From NCBI GenBank assembly GCA_964194555.1, contig CAXMMT010000062.1, positions 1-36,906 of the forward strand: a stretch of DNA of 36,906 bases, in the 5' to 3' direction. The stretch is from SZUA-217 sp964194555 (lineage in GTDB: Bacteria > Actinomycetota > Acidimicrobiia > Spongiisociales > ZC4RG35). Each line of letters opens with the position of its first letter. The first letter of the stretch is position 1. Under the pieces are notes generated by a model. The model was not told the origin of the DNA and did no database searches. It saw nothing but the letters and a program-made list of their open reading frames with translations. This document shows positions 1 through 7,826 of this stretch, piece after piece. A program made the position numbers and the translations under genes.

Positions 1-33
1 CGGGCGATCTAGGAGTCTGCTGATTGATGCCGG

Positions 34-1176
34 CTACTGGAGGTACTTGGCCGCCGCACCGGTGTTGTACAGCACCACCGTCTCCTCGGGCTTGGCCCAA
101 CCCGAAGCAAGCAACTGCCCGAAAGCGGCAACGCAGGCGCCTCCCTCGGGCGACCCCCAGATCCCGGTTTCGGTGGCCAATCGCTTCGTGGCGATGAGCA
201 TGTCGTCCTCGGTGACGGCGACGGCCGTGCCCTTCGTCCGCCGCAGGCCCTCGAGCATCAGCTTGTCACCTAGCGCTGAAGGCACTCGCAGCCCGTATGC
301 GGTCGTCTCCTCAGGGTCCTCCCAGGGAGCGGCAAACTCATCTCCACGCTCGAACGCTCTCACGATCGGGGCGCAGCCCGCTACCTGGACTGCCACCATC
401 CTCGGTCGCTCGGAGCCGATCCAACCCAGCGCTTGCATCTCCTCGAATGCCTTGACCATCCCCACCAGACCGGTCCCGCCACCGGTGGGGTAGAAGATGA
501 CATCGGGAAGCGTGCCCAGATCCCAGAAGATCTCGTAGCCCATCATCTTCTTGCCCTCGACCCGATAAGGCTCGTACAGGGTGGCCACCGAGAACCAGCC
601 ATTGGCCTGCGCCTTTTCCGCTTGAAGACGCCCGGCGTCGGCGATGGTCCCTTCGACGAGGGTGACCGTCGCACCCAGCGCCCGGGTCTCCTCGATGAGG
701 GGCCGTGGCGTGTTGTCGGGGATGGCGACGTCGACCAGTACCTGATGAAGAGCTCCGTAGGCGGCGGCGGCGCCTCCGGCGTTTCCGGCCGACGGGAGAC
801 AGAACGCGGTGGCCCCAAGTTCGACGTTGCGGGCGATCGCCACTGCCATTCCCCGGGCTTTGAAGGACCCGGTCGGGTTCTGGGCCTCGTCCTTGACCCA
901 AACGTCACTGCCGAATCGTGTGGCGCGGATCATTGGCGTAGCTCCCTCCCCGAGGGTCGGGGTTGATCGTCCGGCCTCGGTCGGGAGCACCTCGTGGAAC
1001 CGGAACTGACCGGGCGGCCGGTCGAGCACCTCATCGAGGCCGGGCATGTCCTCATGGTCGAGGTGATACCTCACCAGAAGGGGGCCACCGCAAACCTCAC
1101 AGACCGTCTGCAGTCGATCCGCCGGGTGGTGGTGACGGCAGTTGCCACACTCGAGGTGGGAAGTGAATCGGTTCAA
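34..1176 (-). CDS. thrC: Threonine synthase (PLP-dependent)
   Basis: This 380-aa protein is a fold-type II PLP enzyme that converts O-phosphohomoserine to threonine in the cytoplasm. An N-terminal zinc-ribbon-like segment has Cys10, Cys13, Cys26 and Cys29, as in threonine synthases of the archaeal/actinobacterial type. The PLP lysine is Lys106 in NPTGSFKARG, the substrate/cofactor loop SAGNAGGAAAAYG follows, and the glycine-rich phosphate loop is PTGGGTGLVG. The start is a TTG with no Shine-Dalgarno sequence; TAAGCT lies 7 bases upstream, so the mRNA may be leaderless. The gene is divergent from the methyltransferase, with only 28 bp between the starts. A related threonine dehydratase-like enzyme is the alternative, but the zinc-ribbon N-terminus favours threonine synthase. 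No hom or thrB gene lies next to it. Confidence 0.85.
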   Translation of the reverse strand: MNRFTSHLECGNCRHHHPADRLQTVCEVCGGPLLVRYHLDHEDMPGLDEVLDRPPGQFRFHEVLPTEAGRSTPTLGEGATPMIRATRFGSDVWVKDEAQNPTGSFKARGMAVAIARNVELGATAFCLPSAGNAGGAAAAYGALHQVLVDVAIPDNTPRPLIEETRALGATVTLVEGTIADAGRLQAEKAQANGWFSVATLYEPYRVEGKKMMGYEIFWDLGTLPDVIFYPTGGGTGLVGMVKAFEEMQALGWIGSERPRMVAVQVAGCAPIVRAFERGDEFAAPWEDPEETTAYGLRVPSALGDKLMLEGLRRTKGTAVAVTEDDMLIATKRLATETGIWGSPEGGACVAAFGQLLASGWAKPEETVVLYNTGAAAKYLQ

Positions 1177-1183
1177 GTCGGGC

Positions 1184-1193
1184 AGCTTATGAT
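1184..1193. promoter_or_regulatory. Overlapping divergent -10 boxes
   Basis: The 28-bp gap between two divergent starts carries TAAGCT on the minus strand (1189-1184), 7 bases before the TTG at 1176, and TATGAT on the plus strand (1188-1193), 11 bases before the ATG at 1205. The two hexamers overlap by two bases, so polymerase probably cannot serve both directions at once. No clear -35 boxes are seen. Confidence 0.4.
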
Positions 1194-1204
1194 CTTCGCC
1201 GCCT

Positions 1205-2026
1205 ATGCCATTCGACCACTATCGGGAAACCAACCGGGCCAACTGGGATTCTAGAGTTGACAGTCACTACGGATCCGATGTCTATGGGGTCGATCGATTC
1301 ATCGCCGACCCCACCTTCGTCGGCGAGGTAGTCACCTTCGACTCGAACAACATGCCCGATGTCTCGGGGAAACGTCTTCTCCATCTGCAATGTCACATCG
1401 GAACCGACACCATCGGCTGGGCCCGTCTTGGCGCAGAGGTGACGGGCGCCGACTTCTCCGAGAAGGCGATCGAGGCGGCCCGACGACTGAGTTCCGAGTC
1501 AGGCACCCCGGCCCGGTTCGTGGTCTCTGAGTTATATGACACCCCCACAGTCCTTAACGAAACGTTCGATGTCGTTTACACCGGAGTGGGTGCCATCTGC
1601 TGGCTCCCTGACATCCGCGGCTGGGCAAAAGTCGTGGCTTCATTTCTCGGTGAGGGAGGAATCTTCTACATGCGCGAAGGTCACCCAATCATGTGGGCTT
1701 TGGACTATGAGAGGGACGACGACACGCTGGTCATCAAATACCCTTACTTCGAACAGGATGAGCCGTTGTCGTTTTCCGAGGAGTCGACCTACGCCGGCGA
1801 CGGTGTGCTGAGTAGCCCGGTGACCTACGACTGGAACCACGGGATTGCCGAGGTCCTCCAGGCCCTCATCGATGCCGGTCTCCGGATCGATCGGATCGAG
1901 GAGTACGACGCTCTCGAGTGGGAGGCCGGACCGGTCAATCAGCTAGGAGAGGATGGTCGCTTCCGAATCGCCGGAGACAGGGGCCGTCTTCCGGTGATGT
2001 GGTCGGTGCTGGCGACGAAGACCTAA
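1205..2026 (+). CDS. Class I SAM-dependent methyltransferase
   Basis: This 273-aa cytoplasmic protein has a class I Rossmann methyltransferase core. Motif I reads LHLQCHIGTDTIGWARLGA, followed by the acidic strand VTGADFSEKAIEAARR that binds the SAM ribose, and FDVVYTGVGAICWLPD as motif IV. The second half (from about residue 150) carries FYMREGHPIMW and a substrate-lid region. The substrate cannot be told from sequence. The ATG at 1205 has no Shine-Dalgarno sequence. Its stop overlaps the stop of the convergent propeller gene within four bases (CTAA). There is no operon partner to suggest a pathway. Confidence 0.8.
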   Translation: MPFDHYRETNRANWDSRVDSHYGSDVYGVDRFIADPTFVGEVVTFDSNNMPDVSGKRLLHLQCHIGTDTIGWARLGAEVTGADFSEKAIEAARRLSSESGTPARFVVSELYDTPTVLNETFDVVYTGVGAICWLPDIRGWAKVVASFLGEGGIFYMREGHPIMWALDYERDDDTLVIKYPYFEQDEPLSFSEESTYAGDGVLSSPVTYDWNHGIAEVLQALIDAGLRIDRIEEYDALEWEAGPVNQLGEDGRFRIAGDRGRLPVMWSVLATKT

Positions 2027-2889
2027 CCCAGACAGGTGATCTTGGGGAGACCGCTGGCCGCCACGGTCCAGGTTTCCCCGGAGTCGTCCGACTGCCACAC
2101 GGTGTCGCCGAGACCAGCGAATACAGAGTCCTGTTTCGCCACGATGCAATACGTGTTGAGGTTGTCCCCGAACCATTCCGGCAGACCGCTTGTGACCGGC
2201 TCGAATGAGCCGTCCCACAAGTCCCCGATGTAGAGCCTTCCTTGCTTGGTGCCCGGTCCGGTCGAGGCCGAGACGAGAACCCGATCATCGAGAACTGCCA
2301 CCGCCCGGCAGTAATTGGAGTGGAGCCCTTCTGTCCTGAATTCGAAGTCGTGTCCATTGTGAGATTGGGCCAGCCCGTGGGCAGTCGCGGCGAACACGGC
2401 GCCTTTCTTGGTCGGGTGCGCCGCCACCTGGTGGACGTCGGAATCGATGTCGAGCGTGGGCACGACCCCGGTGTTGTCGTAGCGGAGGACGCCACCGACG
2501 TGGACGTTGATGTAGAGGGTGTTGTCGGCGTCGAGAGCCATCGAACGCACATCGGCGGGTGCACCCCAAGGCGTGTACCACTTGTCCCGTTTGGGGGCGT
2601 CCGCGAAGAACTCGTCCTCGGTGATGCCCGACGGCTCGAGGGCGAACAGCCGCGCCTCGTTTGCCCCGACCCAGGTTGTGTCGGGAGTCGGCTGGATACA
2701 CAGTGGAGTGGCGCCTTCTGGCATGGTCTCCACCACTTCGCCATTGCGGTGGATACGACCTTTGCCGTCGACGGCCCACCAGCCGTCGGCATCGACCGCA
2801 AGATTGTTGATCCGGGTGCCTTCGATGAGTGGCTCGGGCGTCCCGTTGAGGCGAAAGGCGCCTGCGGCGGTTCCCACCAGGAGGGTCAT
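2023..2889 (-). CDS. BNR/sialidase-like beta-propeller protein
   Basis: This 288-aa protein is built of repeated short beta-hairpin units typical of BNR/Asp-box and WD40-type propellers. The clearest Asp-box is SDDSGETWTVAASGLP near the C-terminus; weaker copies are SHNGHDFEFRTEGL and IGDLWDGSFEPVTSGLP. No signal peptide or catalytic sialidase residues are evident, so it is probably a non-enzymatic propeller or an uncharacterised lyase/glycosidase-like protein. The ATG at 2889 follows TAGAGT by 7 bases and has no Shine-Dalgarno sequence. It lies convergent to the methyltransferase and 42 bp downstream of the M24 peptidase stop... on the same strand, so the peptidase gene precedes it in transcription order only if the intergenic promoter is skipped. 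Confidence 0.65.
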   Translation of the reverse strand: MTLLVGTAAGAFRLNGTPEPLIEGTRINNLAVDADGWWAVDGKGRIHRNGEVVETMPEGATPLCIQPTPDTTWVGANEARLFALEPSGITEDEFFADAPKRDKWYTPWGAPADVRSMALDADNTLYINVHVGGVLRYDNTGVVPTLDIDSDVHQVAAHPTKKGAVFAATAHGLAQSHNGHDFEFRTEGLHSNYCRAVAVLDDRVLVSASTGPGTKQGRLYIGDLWDGSFEPVTSGLPEWFGDNLNTYCIVAKQDSVFAGLGDTVWQSDDSGETWTVAASGLPKITCLG

Positions 2890-2896
2890 GATTCGG

Positions 2897-2902
2897 ACTC
2901 TA
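2897..2902 (-). promoter_or_regulatory. -10 box of propeller gene
   Basis: TAGAGT on the minus strand ends 7 bases before the ATG at 2889. The spacing would put the transcription start at or next to the start codon, as expected for a leaderless mRNA. Confidence 0.4.
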
Positions 2903-2931
2903 GGCCGATGGTCGAGGGGAGCGACAGACCA

Positions 2932-4218
2932 CTAGATCAGCCACAGCTCGGTCTGTCGCCCGTCGAGGAAGCCGATTCCCTCTCCGCTCAGAAACGCATC
3001 CTCTTCGAGCATGATCTTGACTGTTTGATCATCCCACTCGGTGACGTCGATCTCGACGGCCAGTTCGATGGACCACCCTGAGTTGAGCGACACCGGATAA
3101 TCGCCGGCGCCCTCCACGCTTCGCTGGTTGTCCCAGAGCCCGATCGTTGCTCCGGCGGCATGACCGTGGAGACCGAGGGGATGGGTATAGATGGTCGGTT
3201 TGATGTCGTCGTTGCCGGCACTCTCCAACGCTGAGGAAAGAACGTGGTTTCCGGTTCGTCCCACCCTCATTTCCGCCATCAGGATGTCCTGGAGACGATT
3301 GCCCTGGGCGAGGCCCCGCCGGAGACTTTCCGGAGCGGCGGTCTCGCCTTCACCGAGCACATAGGCATGCTGCTGTTGGTCGGTGTGATAGCCATCGGTG
3401 ACTATTCCGAAGTCGATGTGGAGGAGATCTCTTCGTGTGACTGTGCGATCCTGATGGCTGTCAGCCGGAGTGCTCAGAGCGTCGTCCCCACGGCGTTGCA
3501 GAGTCACCCCCGGATGGAACCAACTTCCAAAGCCGGCCTTGCTGACGGCGTCAACCAGCCACCAGGCGATGTCATCGGTCGTCGTCGTTCCTGGTGTGAC
3601 TACTTCGCTGGAGAGGGCTCGACGGAGGAACTCGTGAGCATGGGCACAGGCCGATCTGTAGTTGGCGACTTCTTCGGGGAGTCGTGTTTCGAGCCATCCG
3701 ATGGCGAGATTCTCAGCACCGGTCAGATGAGCGGCCGTCTCGTCTGGTAGAGCGGACACCAACCCGTCGTATTCGGAGAGAGTGAGACCGTCGGCGAGGG
3801 CGAACACGGAGGAGACGTTGATCCCGATCCGGCCCTCGACCGCGCTGAGATGGTCTGTCAACGCCGCCCACTGATCCGGTTGTGTTGCCGGATCCCAGAT
3901 CGAAGGAAACGGTCCTATCGGGTAGCGGGAGATGGCTGCCCGACGATGCCCGCCTTCGGTGAACACGAGGATCGTTCTTCGTCGGGCGGTGCCCAGCCAG
4001 GTAGCCGGAAGCATGGTTTGCAAGACGGCGTCTTCGTTGTATTCGCGGGCGATCAGCACCCAGGCCTCGAAACCCTCCCGCGCCATGAGATCCGGGACGA
4101 TTGTTTCGAGTCTGCGTTCGAGTAGGGCGTCACGCTTGGTGGCGCTGGCTCGGGCAATGAACTGGGGAGGACTCACAAGCGTGAAGGTAACCTGGCGCGG
4201 GTTCATCAGGAGGGACAT
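2932..4218 (-). CDS. M24-family metallopeptidase-like protein
   Basis: From the ATG at 4218 the protein has 428 aa. The N-terminal half resembles the creatinase/prolidase N-domain; the C-terminal half has the pita-bread fold ligands: HIDFGIVTDGYHTD supplies two Asp ligands, HPLGLHGHAAG the His, SIELAVEIDV the first Glu and MLEEDAFLSGEG the second. It is probably an Xaa-Pro aminopeptidase-like enzyme with a divalent dimetal centre. The open frame reaches 4407, but that part would overlap the divergent nitrilase, so the start is taken at 4218, with ATG 4206 as the alternative. Neither start has a good Shine-Dalgarno sequence. The active-site motifs diverge from the second M24 gene at 35097, so the substrates probably differ. 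Confidence 0.75.
   Translation of the reverse strand: MSLLMNPRQVTFTLVSPPQFIARASATKRDALLERRLETIVPDLMAREGFEAWVLIAREYNEDAVLQTMLPATWLGTARRRTILVFTEGGHRRAAISRYPIGPFPSIWDPATQPDQWAALTDHLSAVEGRIGINVSSVFALADGLTLSEYDGLVSALPDETAAHLTGAENLAIGWLETRLPEEVANYRSACAHAHEFLRRALSSEVVTPGTTTTDDIAWWLVDAVSKAGFGSWFHPGVTLQRRGDDALSTPADSHQDRTVTRRDLLHIDFGIVTDGYHTDQQQHAYVLGEGETAAPESLRRGLAQGNRLQDILMAEMRVGRTGNHVLSSALESAGNDDIKPTIYTHPLGLHGHAAGATIGLWDNQRSVEGAGDYPVSLNSGWSIELAVEIDVTEWDDQTVKIMLEEDAFLSGEGIGFLDGRQTELWLI
4207..4213 (+). promoter_or_regulatory. Strong RBS of nitrilase gene
   Basis: AGGAGGG lies immediately upstream of the ATG at 4217 and fixes that start over the in-frame upstream starts, which lie inside the divergent peptidase gene. 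Confidence 0.7.
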
Positions 4219-5209
4219 GCCAGAATCAGTCAAGGTCGCAGTCGTCCAGAAGCCGCCGGTGGTCCTCGATCGTGACGGCACGATCAAGAAAACCGTCGAG
4301 TATCTCGATGAGGTGGCAGCAGAGGGAGCCCGGTTGGCAGTCTTCCCCGAGACCTTCATCCCCGGATACCCATTCTGGGCGTGGTACGTCCACCCGATCG
4401 ACGACATTCATTTGCGTAACGAGATCTACGGGAGACTGCTGGAGAACTCGGTGGATATCGATCGCGGCGATCTCGAACCGATCCAAGAGCGGGTGGCCAC
4501 TCATCATCTGACGGTTGTCATAGGGGTAAACGAGACAAGTCCTGACTCGAGAACCAGTCTCTACAACTCGCTGGTCACCATCGGATCGGACGGTTCGATT
4601 CTCAACGTCCATCGCAAACTGGTGCCGACCTATGTGGAGCGCAACGTGTGGGCACCGGGCGACGGCGCTGGTCTCCGTGTTGTCGAGACCGACATCGGGA
4701 GGATCGGTGGTCTGATCTGCTGGGAGAACCTGATGCCCCTTGCGCGCTACACCCTCTATGCCCAGGGTCTCGACATCTATGTGGTCTCCACTTACGACGC
4801 CGGGGATGTGTCGATTGCGACCATGCAGCACATCGCCCGGGAGGCTCGGTCGTGGGTGGTCAGTTCCGGTGTCGCTCTGCACAAGGATGATGTTCTCGAC
4901 GACTTTCCGGGTCGAGACAAGATTCTGAGCCAATTGGACTCCGACTGGGAGAACCCCGGCGACTCGGTGGTGGTAGCCCCCAACGGGACGATCGTCGCCG
5001 GCCCTCTTCGTGACGAGTATGGGATCCTCTACGCCGACATCGAACCCGGACAGTCGCGGGAACAGGCTTGGTATATGGACACGGCCGGCCACTACAACCG
5101 CCCAGATATCTTCGAGGTCAAAGTCGATCGCACCAGGCGGACCGCCATCGAGTTCGTCGACTCCGACAATCAGTCGGACAGCACCGAAACGATCTCCGAA
5201 ACCGGGTAA
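4217..5209 (+). CDS. Nitrilase / carbon-nitrogen hydrolase
   Basis: This 330-aa protein belongs to the nitrilase superfamily. The catalytic triad is visible: Glu45 in FPETFIPGYP, Lys134 in HRKLVPTYVERNVW and Cys168 in GGLICWENLMPL. The PETF-PGYP and CWENLMPL motifs are those of branch 1 (true nitrilases, EC 3.5.5.1, and cyanide-hydrolysing relatives), which convert nitriles to carboxylates and ammonia; the natural substrate cannot be deduced. The length fits the family. The start has a strong AGGAGG. Its start codon shares CATG with that of the divergent M24 peptidase, and its 3' end overlaps the convergent secreted-protein gene by 40 bp. Confidence 0.85.
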   Translation: MPESVKVAVVQKPPVVLDRDGTIKKTVEYLDEVAAEGARLAVFPETFIPGYPFWAWYVHPIDDIHLRNEIYGRLLENSVDIDRGDLEPIQERVATHHLTVVIGVNETSPDSRTSLYNSLVTIGSDGSILNVHRKLVPTYVERNVWAPGDGAGLRVVETDIGRIGGLICWENLMPLARYTLYAQGLDIYVVSTYDAGDVSIATMQHIAREARSWVVSSGVALHKDDVLDDFPGRDKILSQLDSDWENPGDSVVVAPNGTIVAGPLRDEYGILYADIEPGQSREQAWYMDTAGHYNRPDIFEVKVDRTRRTAIEFVDSDNQSDSTETISETG

Positions 5210-6012
5210 TCAACGGTTGTCGTCGTGTTGGGCACGACAAGGAATTCCCATGCCCCGCCGACGATGCGCCAGCGTGCCGTCCAGTCATAGGAGACGCTGA
5301 GGTTGAGGTCCATCTCGGATGTTTCGTAGAGGTGGGCGGCGAAGCCGTCGGGATATCCGGCGAGGGCTGTCGAGGTGGCGGGGTATGAGTCAACCGTCCC
5401 GTCTCCCCAGTTGACGATCACGGCGGAAACCTCGATGAAGACGTCGAGTGTCGTGGCACCGCTGGTCAGACTGGCGTTGTGGTTGTCGGGGACAGCCACA
5501 CCGACGTAGGTGTCGAGGCCGGTGACACCGTCTCCCGATCGTGGATTGAGTTGGGGAGTGGGCGGGTCGTGGATGTATTGCATCACGTAGCTGTAGACAT
5601 CCGCCATCGGGTCGGTCGCCGGCGTGGGCTCTGACGTGCAGCGGGGGAGAGTCGGTCCGATGGCGACGATGCCACCGGCCCCCCCGGGGTCGAAGCCGAT
5701 GTCGGCATCACCGTTGGCGTACTGGACGAGGATGACGTATTGGGTGGCCCCCGACGTGTAATACCAGCACTGACCGGTCAGATCGGTCCCGGTTTGGGCA
5801 TAGAGCTGGGAGGGAACGGCGGAGTCGGAGGCATAGTCGACGATCGACCCGCCACTGATCCGACACCGGGTGACCTGTTGGCGGATCCCGTAACGGTCGG
5901 TTTCTGAGGCGACCCAACATGATTCGAAAGTCTCGGCGTCCGCCTGCAGAGGCAACACCAAGAGAGCGCTTAGAACGATAAGTCCAATTGAGCTTCGCAG
6001 TCTTGTTCCCAC
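5170..6012 (-). CDS. Secreted protein of unknown function, PKD-like segment
   Basis: This 280-aa protein starts with a signal peptide (MGTRLRSSIGLIVLSALLVL, then PLQADAETF), so it is exported. The mature part has six or so cysteines in its first third and a segment VIVNWGDGTVDSYP ... AAHLYE that resembles the core of a PKD/Ig-like fold. No enzyme motif was found. The GTG at 6012 has GGGAGG at good spacing. It begins 43 bp inside the upstream gene on the same strand, so the two are probably translationally coupled; it ends 40 bp inside the convergent nitrilase. Possibly a cell-envelope or surface component (inference). Confidence 0.6.
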   Translation of the reverse strand: MGTRLRSSIGLIVLSALLVLPLQADAETFESCWVASETDRYGIRQQVTRCRISGGSIVDYASDSAVPSQLYAQTGTDLTGQCWYYTSGATQYVILVQYANGDADIGFDPGGAGGIVAIGPTLPRCTSEPTPATDPMADVYSYVMQYIHDPPTPQLNPRSGDGVTGLDTYVGVAVPDNHNASLTSGATTLDVFIEVSAVIVNWGDGTVDSYPATSTALAGYPDGFAAHLYETSEMDLNLSVSYDWTARWRIVGGAWEFLVVPNTTTTVDYPVSEIVSVLSD

Positions 6013-6629
6013 AGGTCCTCCCTCTCAGTCCATGAACTGAGGAGTTTCCATTTGTCGTGTACACGCCGCAGGATCTCCAAACCCTGTCTTGGAGGGCCGG
6101 CGGCCAGAAAGCTCGTGTCGGAAATCGACCAAATCGCTATGCACTGGTCCGTGGCGAGAAGGAGATTCCCCTCAAGAAATTTGATAGCTTCTGGAGTCGG
6201 AGGCGATGTGAACTCAAGGGTGTCGAATGCATCGATGCCAGCGCTGAGGAACTCCTCGGTCGCAACAACCTCACGGATTCGGTCCTCGTCCTGGTTGGAG
6301 ATTCCCTCGAACCAGCCAAACCACAGCTCCCGAAGGATCTCCTCCGCCTCCTCGACGGTCTCCACGACATGCGACTCGGCTGTCGTCTCGGTGGTTGAGG
6401 TGAGAGTTGTCGAAGTGGTGATGTCAGGTGTCCTTGTCGTCGTGGGCTGGACAGCCTGCACAGTCGTAGATGCAGGACTGGCCGATTCTCCTCGAGGCCA
6501 GAGGAACGAGACACCGACCGCCAGGACAATCGCAAACAAACCGACGATGGCCGTTCTAGCGATGTTGAAAGTGAACCTACGGCATCCCGGTGCGCCCGTG
6601 AAGGCCTCACTTGGAGACCGCGAAAACAC
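5970..6629 (-). CDS. Membrane-anchored protein with Thr-rich linker, unknown
   Basis: This 219-aa protein has a short basic N-terminus, one membrane helix at about residues 25-45 (TAIVGLFAIVLAVGVSFLW), a low-complexity Thr/Ser linker at about 50-85, and a soluble extracytoplasmic domain at about 88-219 rich in Trp and acidic residues. The domain (EEAEEILRELWFGWFEGI and later) resembles the NTF2-like/SnoaL-type fold of exported actinobacterial proteins only loosely. The start is GTG 6629; no strong RBS is seen. Its last 43 bp overlap the next gene, which suggests that the two act together. Confidence 0.5.
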   Translation of the reverse strand: MFSRSPSEAFTGAPGCRRFTFNIARTAIVGLFAIVLAVGVSFLWPRGESASPASTTVQAVQPTTTRTPDITTSTTLTSTTETTAESHVVETVEEAEEILRELWFGWFEGISNQDEDRIREVVATEEFLSAGIDAFDTLEFTSPPTPEAIKFLEGNLLLATDQCIAIWSISDTSFLAAGPPRQGLEILRRVHDKWKLLSSWTEREDLWEQDCEAQLDLSF

Positions 6630-6645
6630 TTGTTCCCAGGTGGGT

Positions 6646-6666
6646 TAGAGTCCAACCAACGGAGGT
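6646..6666 (+). promoter_or_regulatory. Promoter -10 and RBS of small membrane protein
   Basis: TAGAGT at 6646-6651 is a plausible -10 box, and GGAGGT at 6661-6666 is a Shine-Dalgarno sequence 5 bases before the ATG at 6672. This contrasts with the leaderless-type starts elsewhere in the window. Confidence 0.4.
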
Positions 6667-6671
6667 AGTAA

Positions 6672-7022
6672 ATGGATATCGAAGTCGAATCGCAGCGTCA
6701 CCCACTCAGGTTCATGGTCAAGTTTCTGGTCTTTGTCGGAATTCTTGTCCTGGCAGGAAAATTCATGGCCAAGCAGAAAGAGGACTGGGCCGGGATCACC
6801 GAGGCACAGGCCAAGGAGAAAATCGAGTCAAGACTCGTCTCCAGAGTCGGGGAGGACAAGGCCAACGACATCGCCAATCAGATCGTCGCCGTTCTCACCG
6901 AGAAGGGCGTTATCAAGGCAACCGACGACGAGGTCGTCGATGTGACCGGAGAGGCCGACGAATCCGACTCGGATGAAGAGGATGTCGTCGCCGAAGACGT
7001 CGAAGAAGTCACCACGAGCTGA
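6672..7022 (+). CDS. Small acidic-tailed membrane protein, unknown
   Basis: This 116-aa protein has one membrane helix at about residues 15-31 (MVKFLVFVGILVLAGKFMA), a helical middle segment (about 40-80), and a very acidic Asp/Glu-rich C-terminal tail (about 85-112). The ATG is preceded by GGAGGT. It is divergent from the secreted-protein pair and ends three bases before the stop of the convergent hydrolase. No family is recognised; the charge pattern suggests an inner-membrane protein with a cytoplasmic or extracytoplasmic acidic tail. Confidence 0.6.
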   Translation: MDIEVESQRHPLRFMVKFLVFVGILVLAGKFMAKQKEDWAGITEAQAKEKIESRLVSRVGEDKANDIANQIVAVLTEKGVIKATDDEVVDVTGEADESDSDEEDVVAEDVEEVTTS

Positions 7023-7025
7023 TAA

Positions 7026-7763
7026 CTAGAGGCGAGCAATCGCCTCCTCGACTGCCCGCCTGGGGCTGCCCTCATACGGCGGCCCATGTCCGGTGACAAC
7101 GACACTGGCGTCGAGGTCCCTGAGTCGATCGATGGAGTCAATCGCCATTTCGTGATCGTGGTTGAACTCTGCCGGCATCAGCCGCGCCCCCACCTCCTCG
7201 GTGTAGAGGTGCGTCGTGACCAGTGCATCTCCGGTGATCAGAACTCCTCTGTCTCCGAGGTGATACGCCGTGCTTCCCGATGTGTGGCCCGGGACATGGA
7301 CGACGACCGGGGAGCCAGGCGTGTCGAGAGTGTCACCGTCATCGAAGGTCTCCAACTCGGTGAGAGGTGTCACCGAGGTCCCGCCCCGGCTGAGGGACAT
7401 CACGGCGAATCGGAACACCGAAGGCCTCCACATCTGAGATATCACCTTGGCGGTGGTTATCGCCTCGTGTCTCAGACCGCGGGCAAGTTCGGACTCTTCA
7501 TGGTGTGCCTTGACGGGGATGTCGTGAAGTGACCTCAGTTTCTCTGCCGCGCCCATGTGGTCGACATGAGCGTGTGTGAGAAGGACGCTGTCGACCGAAG
7601 CGGGGGAGTGGCCGATCTGATCGAGTGAAGCAACCACACGGGAGTAGTCGCGGGGCCAGCCGGCGTCGACCACGGTGACATTGTCGCCTTCCACGATCAG
7701 TTGCCAGCTCACCCGAGAAGCTGTCACGTGGTGAACGCCGGGCGCGACTTCTCGGACTTCCAT
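7026..7763 (-). CDS. MBL-fold metallo-hydrolase
   Basis: From the ATG at 7763 the protein has 245 aa, the usual length of single-domain metallo-beta-lactamase-fold hydrolases. The zinc motif THAHVDH is at about residues 63-69; further ligands are HVPGHTSGSTAYH, the Asp in LITGDALV and the late His in VVTGHGPPYEG. The substrate is unknown; related proteins are often annotated as hydroxyacylglutathione hydrolase-like or lactonase-like. The open frame continues to 7907, but homology begins at MEVREVAPGVHHV, and TAGCCT lies 7 bases upstream of that ATG. The gene is divergent from the DUF222 remnant. Confidence 0.82.
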   Translation of the reverse strand: MEVREVAPGVHHVTASRVSWQLIVEGDNVTVVDAGWPRDYSRVVASLDQIGHSPASVDSVLLTHAHVDHMGAAEKLRSLHDIPVKAHHEESELARGLRHEAITTAKVISQMWRPSVFRFAVMSLSRGGTSVTPLTELETFDDGDTLDTPGSPVVVHVPGHTSGSTAYHLGDRGVLITGDALVTTHLYTEEVGARLMPAEFNHDHEMAIDSIDRLRDLDASVVVTGHGPPYEGSPRRAVEEAIARL

Positions 7764-7770
7764 CCAGCTG

Positions 7771-7776
7771 AGGCTA
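7771..7776 (-). promoter_or_regulatory. -10 box of MBL hydrolase gene
   Basis: TAGCCT on the minus strand ends 7 bases before the ATG at 7763, with no Shine-Dalgarno sequence. It supports the shorter start. Confidence 0.45.
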
Positions 7777-7814
7777 TCTGAATGGTCGCAGAATTTCTTG
7801 TCCCAGGCGTCTTG

Positions 7815-7820
7815 TACGTT
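7815..7820 (+). promoter_or_regulatory. -10 box of DUF222/HNH remnant
   Basis: TACGTT ends 6 bases before the ATG at 7827, the same leaderless-type geometry as intact genes nearby, so the remnant's promoter may still be functional. Confidence 0.4.
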
Positions 7821-7826
7821 GACAGG

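Noticed and set aside
4219..4407. N-terminal extension of the first M24 peptidase
   Set aside because: It lies inside the divergent nitrilase gene and lacks similarity to the family.
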